Of a DNA stretch of 64,000 nucleotides, positions 1 to 7,724 are shown piece after piece. The translations under genes and the position numbers were made by a program. The stretch is taken from NCBI RefSeq assembly GCF_008806345.1, contig NZ_VZZJ01000004.1, positions 248,001 through 312,000 of the forward strand. Reading direction: 5' to 3'. The stretch comes from Methylobacterium planeticum. GTDB lineage: Bacteria; Pseudomonadota; Alphaproteobacteria; Rhizobiales; Beijerinckiaceae. The stretch's first letter is position 1. Each line of letters begins with the position of its first letter. The notes below the pieces were generated by a model that made no database searches, had not been told where the DNA came from, and saw only the letters and a list, made by a program, of their open reading frames with translations.

Positions 1-1
1 G

Positions 2-259
2 GTCGCGGTGCCGGACGCGGTGCTGGAGGCCGCCGCCCGCCTCTGCCTCGCCCTCGGCACGGACGGCCTTCGCGGCGAGCTGACCCTGATGCGCACCGCC
101 CGGGCCCTCGCGGCCCTCGACGGGGCCGATGCGGCGGGTCTCGACCACCTGCGCCGGATCGCCCCGGCGGCCCTGCGCCACCGCCTGCGGCGGAACCCCC
201 TCGACGAGGCGGGCTCCACCGCCCGCGTCGCCCGGGCCGTCGCCGAGGTGCTGGCGTGA
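2..259 (+). CDS. bchI: Magnesium chelatase ATPase subunit I, C-terminal end (partial)
   Basis: The frame is open from the left edge and ends in TGA, giving the last 85 or so residues of BchI, the AAA+ ATPase of the Mg-chelatase that inserts Mg2+ into protoporphyrin IX at the first committed step of bacteriochlorophyll synthesis. What is visible is the C-terminal helical lid, with the family's 'RGELTLMRTARALAALDG' stretch; the Walker motifs lie upstream of the window. The stop overlaps the GTG start of bchD by 4 nt (GTGA), so the two are translationally coupled, as expected for subunits of one complex. Identity rests on this lid motif plus the bchD neighbour. Confidence 0.9.
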   Translation, partial: VAVPDAVLEAAARLCLALGTDGLRGELTLMRTARALAALDGADAAGLDHLRRIAPAALRHRLRRNPLDEAGSTARVARAVAEVLA

Positions 260-2085
260 CACCCGACCCGGAGCCCGGCCGCGCCCTCCGGGCCGATGCC
301 CTCTGGGCCGATGCCCTCTGGACCGATGCCCTGCGGATCGCCGCGCTTGCCGGCGCGGACCCGCATGGCTGCGGCGGCGTCTGGCTCAAGGCGGGCCCCG
401 GCCCGGTGCGCGAGGCCTGGCTCGACGCGCTGCGGGCGGCCCTGCCGCCCGGCGCGCGCGCGCGACGGATGCCGGTCGGGATCGCGGATGAACGCCTCCT
501 CGGCGGGCTCGACCTCGCCGCGACGCTCGCCGCCGGCCGCCCGGTGATCCAGCCGGGCCTGATGGCGGAGGCCGATCGCGGCCTCGTGGTGGTGCCCATG
601 GCCGAGCGCCTCGGTGCCGGCACCGCCGCCCGCCTCGCCGCCGCCCTCGATACCGGCGCGGTCGCGGTGGCGCGCGAGGGGCTCGCGGCGCAGCTCCCGG
701 CCCGGTTCGGGCTGGTCCTCCTCGACGAGGGCGTGGACGCGGAGGCCGCGCCCCGCGCCCTCACCGAGCGGCTCGCCTTCCACCTCGACCTCACGGGGCT
801 CGGCCCCCGCGACCTGGCCGGCGCGCCGAGCCCGGACGCGCCGGCCGCCGCGGAGGAGGCTGCGCCGGAGGCCGGCCCCGAGGCGGTCGCCGCCCTCTGC
901 GGCACGGCCGAGGCCCTCGGCATCGCGGCGATCCGGGCCCCGATCCTCGCCCTTCGGGTCGCCCGCCTGGCCGCCCGGCGCGCCGGGCGCGAGGCGCCCG
1001 GGGAGGCGGACATCGTCGAGGCCGCCCGCCTCGTCCTCGCCCCGCGCGCCACCCGCCTACCGCAGGGCGATGCGGCCCCGGAGGCGGATCCGCGGGAGCC
1101 CCGATCCGCGCAGGAGCCGCAAGCCCCGCCGGAGCCGCAGCCCCCGGGCGAGGCGGACGATGCGCAGGCCCCGGAGGCGGACGCCCCGGAGGGGCGGACC
1201 CGAGACCTCGACGCGATCGTCCTCGAGGCCGCCCGCGCGGCGATTCCCCCGGGGCTCCTGGCGCTCCTCGCCGGCGGGCCGCTGCGGCCGCGCATCGCCC
1301 CCCAGGCCGGGCGGGCGGGGGCGGCGGCCGCCTCGGCGTCGTCCGGCCGCCCGGCGGGCAGCCGGCCCGGCGATCCGCGCCGGGGGCGTCTCGCCCTGGT
1401 CGAGACCCTGCGGGCGGCGGCACCCTGGCAGCGCCTGCGCCGGGCGGGGGAGGGCGGCGCGACGCCCGGGCGCATCCGCGTCCGTCCGGACGACATCCGC
1501 ATCGCGCGCTACCGGCAGCGCACCGAGACCACCACGATCTTCGCGGTCGACGCCTCGGGCTCCGCCGCCCACGAGCGCCTCGCCGAGGCGAAGGGCGCGG
1601 TCGAGATTCTGCTCGCCGAATCCTATGTCCGCCGCGACCGGGTCGCCCTCGTGGCCTTCCGGGGCCCCGGCGCGGATCTGGTGCTCGCGCCGACCCGCTC
1701 CCTGGTGCGGGCGAAGCGCGGCCTCGCAAGCCTGCCCGGCGGCGGCGGCACGCCGCTCGCCGCGGGCCTCGACGCCGCCCTCGCCCTCGCCGAGGCGGTG
1801 CGGCGGGGCGGCGGCACCCCGGTCGTCGTCCTGCTCACGGATGGGCGCGCCAACATCGCCCGCTCGGGCGCGGCCGGCCGCGCCCGAGCGGGCGAGGACG
1901 CGCTCGCCGCCGCCCGGGCCTTCCGGGCGGCGGGGCAGCGCGCCATCCTGATCGACACCGCGGCGCGCCCGCAGGACACGGCCCGACGCCTCGCCGCCGC
2001 CATGGCGGCGCGCTACCTGCCTCTCCCCTATGCCGATGCGGGCATGCTCAGCACCGCGATCCGCGGTGCCGGCCAAGCGGCCTGA
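256..2085 (+). CDS. bchD: Magnesium chelatase subunit D
   Basis: 609 aa, GTG start overlapping the bchI stop. BchD is the adaptor subunit that forms the double ring with BchI and docks BchH during Mg2+ insertion. The N-terminal half is a degenerate AAA+ module with no convincing Walker A. The middle (about residues 275-400) is acidic then Pro/Ala-rich linker. The C-terminal third is a von Willebrand A domain with the MIDAS motif DASGS at about residue 431, a Thr in GGGGTPLAAG near 497 and LLTDGRAN near 527. The first 30 residues contain a short repeat (ADALW ADALW TDALR) from three 15-bp DNA units. bchO follows after 13 nt, so this is one operon. Confidence 0.95.
   Translation: MTPDPEPGRALRADALWADALWTDALRIAALAGADPHGCGGVWLKAGPGPVREAWLDALRAALPPGARARRMPVGIADERLLGGLDLAATLAAGRPVIQPGLMAEADRGLVVVPMAERLGAGTAARLAAALDTGAVAVAREGLAAQLPARFGLVLLDEGVDAEAAPRALTERLAFHLDLTGLGPRDLAGAPSPDAPAAAEEAAPEAGPEAVAALCGTAEALGIAAIRAPILALRVARLAARRAGREAPGEADIVEAARLVLAPRATRLPQGDAAPEADPREPRSAQEPQAPPEPQPPGEADDAQAPEADAPEGRTRDLDAIVLEAARAAIPPGLLALLAGGPLRPRIAPQAGRAGAAAASASSGRPAGSRPGDPRRGRLALVETLRAAAPWQRLRRAGEGGATPGRIRVRPDDIRIARYRQRTETTTIFAVDASGSAAHERLAEAKGAVEILLAESYVRRDRVALVAFRGPGADLVLAPTRSLVRAKRGLASLPGGGGTPLAAGLDAALALAEAVRRGGGTPVVVLLTDGRANIARSGAAGRARAGEDALAAARAFRAAGQRAILIDTAARPQDTARRLAAAMAARYLPLPYADAGMLSTAIRGAGQAA
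292..336 (+). repeat. Three tandem 15-bp units inside bchD
   Basis: Units 292-306 and 307-321 are identical and 322-336 differs at a few bases. In frame they encode ADALW-ADALW-TDALR near the BchD N-terminus. The unit length keeps the frame, so the copy number can vary without disrupting the gene. Confidence 0.85.
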
Positions 2086-2098
2086 CGGGACATTCACG

Positions 2099-3016
2099 AT
2101 GTTCAGCCGAGCCGAGGACCGCCCGCTCTGGGAGCGCGAGGGCAGCGACTGGCCGAACCGCGCCGCGAGCCGCTTCGTCGAGGCGTCGGGCCTGCGCTGG
2201 CACGTCCAGGTGATGGGCGCCTCCGACGCGCCGGCCCTGGTCCTCGTCCACGGCACCGGGGCGGCGACCCATTCCTGGCGCGGGCTGATGCCGCGCCTCG
2301 CCGAGCGCTTCCGCGTCGTCGCGCCGGACCTGCCGGGCCACGGCTTCACCGATCCGCTGCCCGAGCGGCGCCTCTCCCTGCCCGGCATGGCGGCGGCGCT
2401 CGGCGACCTGCTGCGCCATCTCGGATGCGCGCCGCAGGTCGCCACCGGCCACTCGGCCGGCGCCGCGATCCTCGCCCGGCTGAGCCTCGACGGCGGCATC
2501 GAGCCGCGCCTCCTCGTCGCCCTGAACGGCGCGCTCAAGCCCTTCCCGGGGATGGCCGGCATCCTCTTCCCCAGCATGGCCCGGGTGCTGTTCCTGAACC
2601 CGGTGACGCCGCGCCTGTTCGCCTGGTCCGCGGACAGGACCTCGGTGGAGCGCCTGATCGCCGGCACCGGCTCGAGCCTCGACCGGACCGGGCTCGACCT
2701 CTACCGCCGCCTGTTCCGCCGGACCGGCCACATCACCGGCGCCCTCGGCATGATGGCGAACTGGAACCTCGACGCCCTCGACCGCGACCTGCCCGGGCTC
2801 CGGACCCGGACGCTCCTGATCGTCGGCGCCAACGACAAGGCGATCCTGCCCGACACCGCCTTCGCGGTGCGCGACCGGCTGCCCGATGCGCGGGTGGAGC
2901 GAATGCGCGGCCTCGGCCACCTTGCCCACGAGGAGGCACCGGAGCGCGTCGCCGGGCTGATCCTCGACGAGGCCGAGGCGGCCGGCGCCGTCGATCGCGG
3001 AGATTCCGCGCCCTGA
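2099..3016 (+). CDS. bchO: BchO-type alpha/beta hydrolase (Mg-chelatase associated)
   Basis: 305 aa from the ATG at 2099; an in-frame start 69 nt upstream would lie inside bchD and is rejected. It has the alpha/beta-hydrolase fold with oxyanion-hole HGTG (LVHGTGAATHSW), nucleophile elbow GHSAG near residue 119 and a likely catalytic His in GLGHLAHEE near 277. BchO proteins are encoded with bchI/bchD in purple bacteria and are thought to assist Mg-chelatase or chlorophyll intermediates, though their reaction is not settled. Position directly after bchD supports BchO over a generic esterase. Confidence 0.88.
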   Translation: MFSRAEDRPLWEREGSDWPNRAASRFVEASGLRWHVQVMGASDAPALVLVHGTGAATHSWRGLMPRLAERFRVVAPDLPGHGFTDPLPERRLSLPGMAAALGDLLRHLGCAPQVATGHSAGAAILARLSLDGGIEPRLLVALNGALKPFPGMAGILFPSMARVLFLNPVTPRLFAWSADRTSVERLIAGTGSSLDRTGLDLYRRLFRRTGHITGALGMMANWNLDALDRDLPGLRTRTLLIVGANDKAILPDTAFAVRDRLPDARVERMRGLGHLAHEEAPERVAGLILDEAEAAGAVDRGDSAP

Positions 3017-3041
3017 ACCGGCGGCACAGGCGAAATCCGCC

Positions 3042-3069
3042 TTGCCTCGACGCCAAGCTCGTTCATAAT
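3042..3069 (+). promoter_or_regulatory. Putative crtI promoter (-35 TTGCCT, -10 CATAAT)
   Basis: TTGCCT at 3042-3047 and CATAAT at 3064-3069 are 16 bp apart, in a local AT-rich patch between bchO and crtI. CATAAT matches the sigma70 -10 consensus at five of six bases. The predicted transcription start (about 3076-3078) would coincide with the crtI ATG at 3078. Confidence 0.5.
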
Positions 3070-3086
3070 GTCAAATAATGTTGACA
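3069..3086. promoter_or_regulatory. PpsR/CrtJ-type operator (TGT-N12-ACA) at crtI
   Basis: The site is TGT-N12-ACA with perfect extended arms TGTCA and TGACA. This is the known recognition pattern of the photosynthesis repressor PpsR/CrtJ, which silences bch, crt and puc promoters under oxygen or light. It overlaps the end of the putative -10, the predicted +1 and the crtI start codon, a position suited to direct repression. Only one copy is seen; PpsR commonly uses two nearby sites. Confidence 0.7.
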
Positions 3087-4616
3087 CTCGATGCGTCAAT
3101 TTCCGAGGACAGTCCGGTCGCGGCGCGACCGCACGCGGTCGTCATCGGCAGCGGCTTCGGCGGCCTCGCGGCGGCGATCCGCCTCGGTGCGCGCGGCTAC
3201 CGCGTCACCGTGCTGGAGCGTCTGGACCAGCCGGGGGGCCGGGCCCGGGTCCACCGCCAGGACGGCTTCACCTTCGACGCCGGCCCCACCATCGTGACGG
3301 CGCCCTTCCTGTTCGAGGAGCTGTGGCGGCTCTGCGGGCGCCGGATCGAGGACGACGTGCACCTCGTGCCGATGCGGCCCTATTACCGCATCCGCTTCGC
3401 CGACGGCGCCACCTTCGACTACAGCGGCGACGAGGCCGCGATGCGGGCGGAGGTCGCCCGCTTCTCCCCGGGCGACGTCGAGGGCTACGAGCGTTTCATG
3501 GCGCGCAGCGAGGCGATCTTCCGGGTCGGCTTCGAGAAGCTCGGCCACGTGCCGTTCTCCTCCCTCTCGGACATGCTGCGGATCCTGCCCGACCTCGTGC
3601 GCCTCGGCGGGCACCGCAGCGTCTACGACGTGGTCGCCGCCCATATCCGGGACGAGCGCCTGCGCACCATCTTCAGCTTCCACCCGCTGCTGATCGGCGG
3701 CAGCCCCTTCCGGGCGAGCGCCATCTACTGCCTGATCGCCTTCCTGGAGCGGCGCTGGGGCGTGCACTTCGCGATGGGCGGGACCGGGCGGCTGGTGGAC
3801 GGCCTCGTCGACCTGATCCGGGGGCAGGGGGGCAGCCTGCGCTGCGGCGCCGAGGTCGAGCGCATCCTGGTCGAGGGCGGCGCGGCCACCGGCGTCCTGC
3901 TGCGGGGCGGCGAGCGCGTCGCCGCCGACATCGTGGTCTCGAACGCGGATTCGGCCCACACCTACACGCAGCTCCTGCCCGGCACCGGCCGGCGCCGCTG
4001 GAGCGCGCGCCGGGTCGCGCGGGCCAGTTCCTCGATGGGGCTGTTCGTCTGGTATTTCGGCACGAACCGGAAATACCCCGACGTCGCCCACCACACGATC
4101 CTGATGGGGCCGCGCTACCGCGGGCTGATCGACGACATCTTCCGGACGAAGCGGCTCAGCCCCGATTTCAGCCTCTATCTGCACCGGCCGACCGAGACCG
4201 ACCCGATGCTGGCGCCTCCGGGCTGCGACGCCTTCTACGTGCTGTCGCCGGTGCCGAACCTCGCGGGCGGGCAGGATTGGGCGGCCTGCGCCGAGCCCTA
4301 CCGGCAGGCGATCGAGGGCGCCCTCTCCGGGAGCGTGCTGCCGGGATTGGGGGAGAGCCTCGTCACCTCCCGGGTGACGACGCCGCAGGATTTCGCCGAG
4401 GACTTCCTGAGCTACCGCGGCTCGGGCTTCGGGCTGGAGCCGGTGCTGACGCAATCCGCATGGTTCCGGCCGCACAACGCCTCGGAGGACGTGCGCAACC
4501 TCTTCCTCGTGGGGGCGGGCACGCATCCGGGCGCCGGGCTGCCCGGCGTCCTCTCCTCGGCCAGGGTCCTCGATCGGGTGGTGCCGGATGCACGCGTTGT
4601 CGCCAGAAGGTCCTGA
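3078..4616 (+). CDS. crtI: Phytoene desaturase
   Basis: 512 aa. CrtI introduces the conjugated double bonds of phytoene to make neurosporene or lycopene. The N-terminus carries the FAD-binding Rossmann motif GSGFGGLAAAIRLGARG (about residues 24-40) followed by the VLERLDQPGGRA segment. The C-terminus has the bacterial CrtI signature FLVGAGTHPGAGLPGVL near 475-491. ATG 3078 is the only good start; no Shine-Dalgarno is visible and the codon lies inside the PpsR-like operator, suggesting a leaderless message. No in-frame ATG or GTG occurs before the FAD motif. The 3' end overlaps crtB by 29 nt. Confidence 0.96.
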   Translation: MLTLDASISEDSPVAARPHAVVIGSGFGGLAAAIRLGARGYRVTVLERLDQPGGRARVHRQDGFTFDAGPTIVTAPFLFEELWRLCGRRIEDDVHLVPMRPYYRIRFADGATFDYSGDEAAMRAEVARFSPGDVEGYERFMARSEAIFRVGFEKLGHVPFSSLSDMLRILPDLVRLGGHRSVYDVVAAHIRDERLRTIFSFHPLLIGGSPFRASAIYCLIAFLERRWGVHFAMGGTGRLVDGLVDLIRGQGGSLRCGAEVERILVEGGAATGVLLRGGERVAADIVVSNADSAHTYTQLLPGTGRRRWSARRVARASSSMGLFVWYFGTNRKYPDVAHHTILMGPRYRGLIDDIFRTKRLSPDFSLYLHRPTETDPMLAPPGCDAFYVLSPVPNLAGGQDWAACAEPYRQAIEGALSGSVLPGLGESLVTSRVTTPQDFAEDFLSYRGSGFGLEPVLTQSAWFRPHNASEDVRNLFLVGAGTHPGAGLPGVLSSARVLDRVVPDARVVARRS

Positions 4617-5721
4617 CGCCCCCTCCGGGCTCTATGCCGCCCTGAGCCCCGCCACCCCGGCCCCGCACGCCTCCCCGGCCGACCACGCCGCCTGCCGGGA
4701 GGCGATCCGCGCCGGCTCGCGCAGCTTCCACGCCGCCTCGCTGCTGCTGCCCCCGACGGTGCGGCGGGCGGCCTACGGCCTCTACGCCTTCTGCCGCTTC
4801 TCGGACGACGCGGTGGACGATGCGGCGGCCCACACCCGGGCCGGGACGGTGGCCCGGCTGGAGGCGCGCCTCGCCCGGGCCTATGCGGGAGACCCCGCGG
4901 ATTTCCCCCCCGACCGGGCGCTGGCCGACATCGTGGCGGCCCACGCGATCCCCCGCGCGCTCCCCGGGGCCCTGCTGGAGGGCCTCGCCTGGGACGCGCA
5001 GGGGCGGCGCTACGAGACCCTGTCCGACCTCTGCGCCTACGCGGCCCGCGTCGCCGCCTCGGTCGGCGCCATGATGACGCTGATCATGGGGGTGCGCGAC
5101 GCGAGCGTGCTGGCCCGGGCCTGCGACCTCGGCGTGGCGATGCAGCTCACCAACATCGCCCGGGACGTCGGCGAGGATGCCCGGGCGGGCCGGCTCTACC
5201 TGCCGCTCGCCTGGCTGCGGGAGGCCGGCATCGATCCGGACGCCTTCGTGGCCGAGCCCGGGGCGACGCCCGCCCTCGCCGGCCTCGTCGCGCGGCTCCT
5301 CGCCGTCGCGGACGGGCTCTATGCCCGCTCGGAGGCGGGGATCGCGGCGCTGCCCCCGGCCTGCCGGCCGGCGATCCGGGCGGCGCGCCTGATCTACGCC
5401 GAGATCGGCCGGGAGGTGGAGCGGGGCGGGCTCGACCCGGTGCGCAGCCGCGCCCGCGTCGCCGGCCCGCGCAAGGCGCTGCTGCTCCTGCGCGCCGGCC
5501 TGCCCCGCCTCGCCCGGGCCGAGCCGCCGGCGCCCTGCCTGCGCGAGACCCGCTTCCTCGTCGAGGCCGTGCCGGAGCCCGGGCCGAGCTGGCGCGCGGC
5601 CTGGTGGGACGTCAACGGGCAGATCGTGCGGGTGCTCGACATGATCGAGGTCCTGCGCGAGCGCGAGAGCCTGGACCGGACCTCGCTGGTGCGCGACCCC
5701 CTCGCGCACGAGGCCACGTGA
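4588..5721 (+). CDS. crtB: Phytoene synthase
   Basis: 377 aa. It condenses two geranylgeranyl diphosphates into phytoene, supplying CrtI. Both Asp-rich Mg-diphosphate binding motifs of the trans-isoprenyl squalene/phytoene synthase family are present: DDAVDD near residue 73 and, in LTNIARDVGEDARAGRLYLP near 190, DVGED. The start lies within the end of crtI (29-nt overlap), indicating coupling. The stop overlaps the GTG of the following small gene, so the transcript may extend to 6007. The C-terminal ~90 residues, rich in Arg and Pro, extend beyond the catalytic core. Confidence 0.96.
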   Translation: MHALSPEGPDAPSGLYAALSPATPAPHASPADHAACREAIRAGSRSFHAASLLLPPTVRRAAYGLYAFCRFSDDAVDDAAAHTRAGTVARLEARLARAYAGDPADFPPDRALADIVAAHAIPRALPGALLEGLAWDAQGRRYETLSDLCAYAARVAASVGAMMTLIMGVRDASVLARACDLGVAMQLTNIARDVGEDARAGRLYLPLAWLREAGIDPDAFVAEPGATPALAGLVARLLAVADGLYARSEAGIAALPPACRPAIRAARLIYAEIGREVERGGLDPVRSRARVAGPRKALLLLRAGLPRLARAEPPAPCLRETRFLVEAVPEPGPSWRAAWWDVNGQIVRVLDMIEVLRERESLDRTSLVRDPLAHEAT

Positions 5722-5870
5722 CCGACCCGCTCTTCGCATTCGTCGATATCGGGCTCGTCTTCGCCCTCGCCCTCGGCCTCGCCGTCTGGCAGCTCGTGGT
5801 GCTCAAGCGCGGCCTCCGCCGGGACCGCGAGGCGGCCCGGCTCGCGGAGCGGGAGCGCGATCCCTCGTGA
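5718..5870 (+). CDS. Small single-pass membrane protein, copy 1 of a tandem pair
   Basis: 50 aa, GTG start overlapping the crtB stop (GTGA). One hydrophobic segment covers about residues 6-28 (FVDIGLVFALALGLAVWQLV). It is followed by a very basic, then charged tail (KRGLRRDREAARLAERERD) that is likely helical and cytoplasmic. It shares the pattern GLAxWQLVV-x2-R-x2-R-x-DREx with the next gene. The tight overlaps on both sides make it a member of the crt operon. I know no named family; a role near the carotenoid enzymes is inference from position only. Confidence 0.65.
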   Translation: MTDPLFAFVDIGLVFALALGLAVWQLVVLKRGLRRDREAARLAERERDPS

Positions 5871-6007
5871 TCGCCTCGACCGCCCTCGAGCTCCTGCTGA
5901 TCGGCCTCGCGGCCTGGCAGCTCGTGGTGGTCCGGCGCGCCATCCGGGCGGACCGGGAGAAGGCCGAGCGCGAGCGGGAGGCCCGCGCCCGCGAGCCTCA
6001 GGCCTGA
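5867..6007 (+). CDS. Small single-pass membrane protein, copy 2 of a tandem pair
   Basis: 46 aa, GTG start overlapping the previous stop (GTGA). The layout is the same as copy 1: a membrane segment at about residues 4-22 ([19 protein letters not shown]), then a charged tail ([18 protein letters not shown]). The shared core aligns without gaps to copy 1, so the two look like products of gene duplication. The 3' end overlaps the convergent truB stop by 10 nt. Function unknown. A possible pairing of the two as a heterodimer through their charged helices is speculation. Confidence 0.62.
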   Translation: MIASTALELLLIGLAAWQLVVVRRAIRADREKAEREREARAREPQA

Positions 6008-7026
6008 CGGCCGGCGGTGCCGCCGAGGTGGAACACCCGGTGGGGCACGAGCTCGCCCCGCTCGACGTCGCCGACCGCGACCAGGATGCCGCCGCAGGTC
6101 GCGAAGATCTTGCCCTCCAGGGGGGCGTCGCGCCCGCGCAGGATCACGGGCTGGCCGCGCATCAGGCGCAGGGCCATGTCGCGGGAGATCGCCACCGAGG
6201 GGATCGCGTCGAGGGCGGTCTCGACCGCGCGCAGATGCGGCAGGCTGCCCTCCGGGCCCGCCGCCTCGAGGGTGGCGACGTTGCACGAATCGGCCTCCAC
6301 GAAGGGCCCGACGCGGGTGCGCCGCAGGGCCGAGACGTGGCCGTAGCAGCCGAGCCTGCGGCCGAGGTCGCGGGCGAGGGCCCGCACGTAGGTGCCCTTG
6401 CCGCATTCCGCCGCGATCACCGTGCGGTCGGGGCCGTGCTCCACCAGCGAGAGATGGTCGATCTGGACCTGGCGGGCCTGCAGCTCGACCACCTCGCCGT
6501 CGCGGGCGAGGTCGTAGGCGCGCTCGCCCGCGATCTTGATGGCGGAGAAGCGCGGCGGCACCTGCTCGATCGCCCCGATGAAGCGCGGCAGCGCGGCCTC
6601 CACCGCCTCGCGGGTCGGGCGGTCCTGGCTCGTGGCGACCGGGCGTCCCTCGGCGTCGTCGGTGTCGGTCTCGATGCCCCAGGCGACGGTGAACAGGTAG
6701 GCCTTGCGGCCGTCCATCACGAAGGGGACGGTCTTGGTCGCCTCCCCGAGGGCGATCGGCAGGATGCCGGAGGCGAGCGGGTCGAGGGTGCCGGCATGGC
6801 CCGCCTTCTTGGCGTTGAAGGCGCGCTTCACCACCGCGACCGCGTGGGTCGAGGTCATGCCGACGCCCTTGTCGAGGATGACCCAGCCGCTCACGTCGCG
6901 CTTCTTCGGCCGGTCGGGGCGGGGCCCCCCGCGCGGCTGGCGCCGGGCGTCCGGCGCCCTGCGCTCGCCGCTGCGGGGCATCTCGACCGCGGGCTGGGGG
7001 CGCTCGATCGGCGGAAGGTCGTTCAT
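5998..7026 (-). CDS. truB: tRNA pseudouridine(55) synthase
   Basis: 342 aa from ATG 7026, starting [11 protein letters not shown]; a longer in-frame extension upstream lacks family resemblance. TruB makes pseudouridine 55 in the T-loop of elongator tRNAs. The core begins at about residue 48 with [19 protein letters not shown] and includes the catalytic-Asp segment [25 protein letters not shown]. The first 45 residues are a basic Pro/Arg-rich extension. It is the last gene of the rimP-nusA-ylxR-infB-rbfA-truB operon. The usual next genes rpsO and pnp are not here: truB ends against the convergent small membrane-protein gene. Confidence 0.95.
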   Translation of the reverse strand: MNDLPPIERPQPAVEMPRSGERRAPDARRQPRGGPRPDRPKKRDVSGWVILDKGVGMTSTHAVAVVKRAFNAKKAGHAGTLDPLASGILPIALGEATKTVPFVMDGRKAYLFTVAWGIETDTDDAEGRPVATSQDRPTREAVEAALPRFIGAIEQVPPRFSAIKIAGERAYDLARDGEVVELQARQVQIDHLSLVEHGPDRTVIAAECGKGTYVRALARDLGRRLGCYGHVSALRRTRVGPFVEADSCNVATLEAAGPEGSLPHLRAVETALDAIPSVAISRDMALRLMRGQPVILRGRDAPLEGKIFATCGGILVAVGDVERGELVPHRVFHLGGTAGRQA

Positions 7027-7136
7027 GGAATCCTCGGTCGATGACGGGTCGGGGGCGCGCGACCGGGGCTCGCCGCCGCCGTCCCGCATCCGCCCGCCCG
7101 GCAGGTCAGGGGTGTGGTTTGCCCGATGTCCCGGGA

Positions 7137-7562
7137 TCAATGCCCGGGCTCGCCCTCGGGTTCGGCGTCGGGGGCGCTGTCGAGGTCGCGCTGCACCCGC
7201 TCGCTGCGCAGGAGCGCGTCGATCCGGGCGGCCTCGTCGAAGGTCTCGTCCCGGCGGAAGCGCAGCTCGGGGGCGTATTTGAGGTTCACCCGGCGGGCCA
7301 CCTCCTGGCGCAGCGCCTTGCGGTTGCGCTCGAGCGCCGCGATCACCGGCGCCTCGTCCTGGCCGCCGAGGGGCATCACGTAGGCGGTGGCGAGCTTGAG
7401 GTCCGGGGACATCCGCACCTCCGGCACGGTCACCACGTGGGTGCCGAGCACGGGATCCTGGATGTCGCCCCGCTGCAGCACCTCGGCGAGGGCGTGGCGG
7501 ATGAGTTCCGCGACGCGCTGCTGGCGCTGCGAGGGGCCTTGGGGGGTCTGCTTCTGAGCCAT
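7137..7562 (-). CDS. rbfA: 30S ribosome-binding factor A
   Basis: 141 aa. RbfA is a KH-fold factor that binds the immature 30S subunit near helix 1 of 16S rRNA and is needed for late processing, notably in the cold. Family features are the N-terminal [18 protein letters not shown], then the [24 protein letters not shown] strand-helix region, and [22 protein letters not shown] near the C-terminus. The last ~15 residues are acidic tail. It sits between infB (163 nt upstream) and truB (110 nt downstream), the classical order. Confidence 0.95.
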   Translation of the reverse strand: MAQKQTPQGPSQRQQRVAELIRHALAEVLQRGDIQDPVLGTHVVTVPEVRMSPDLKLATAYVMPLGGQDEAPVIAALERNRKALRQEVARRVNLKYAPELRFRRDETFDEAARIDALLRSERVQRDLDSAPDAEPEGEPGH

Positions 7563-7724
7563 GGTCCGGTACGGTCTGACGGTTCGGGCGGCGATCCGTC
7601 CGGCGGAGCGGGACCGCCGGGCGCGTCGGGAGGGAAACGCGGCGGGCGGGCGATTCGGGCGCGCGCGAAACGCGAAAGGGGCGCGGCCTGAACCGCGCCC
7701 CCGATTCGCCCGACCGGCCGCGCC

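Noticed and set aside
2030..2098. An earlier in-frame start for bchO
   Set aside because: It lies within bchD; the ATG at 2099 gives the normal BchO N-terminus.
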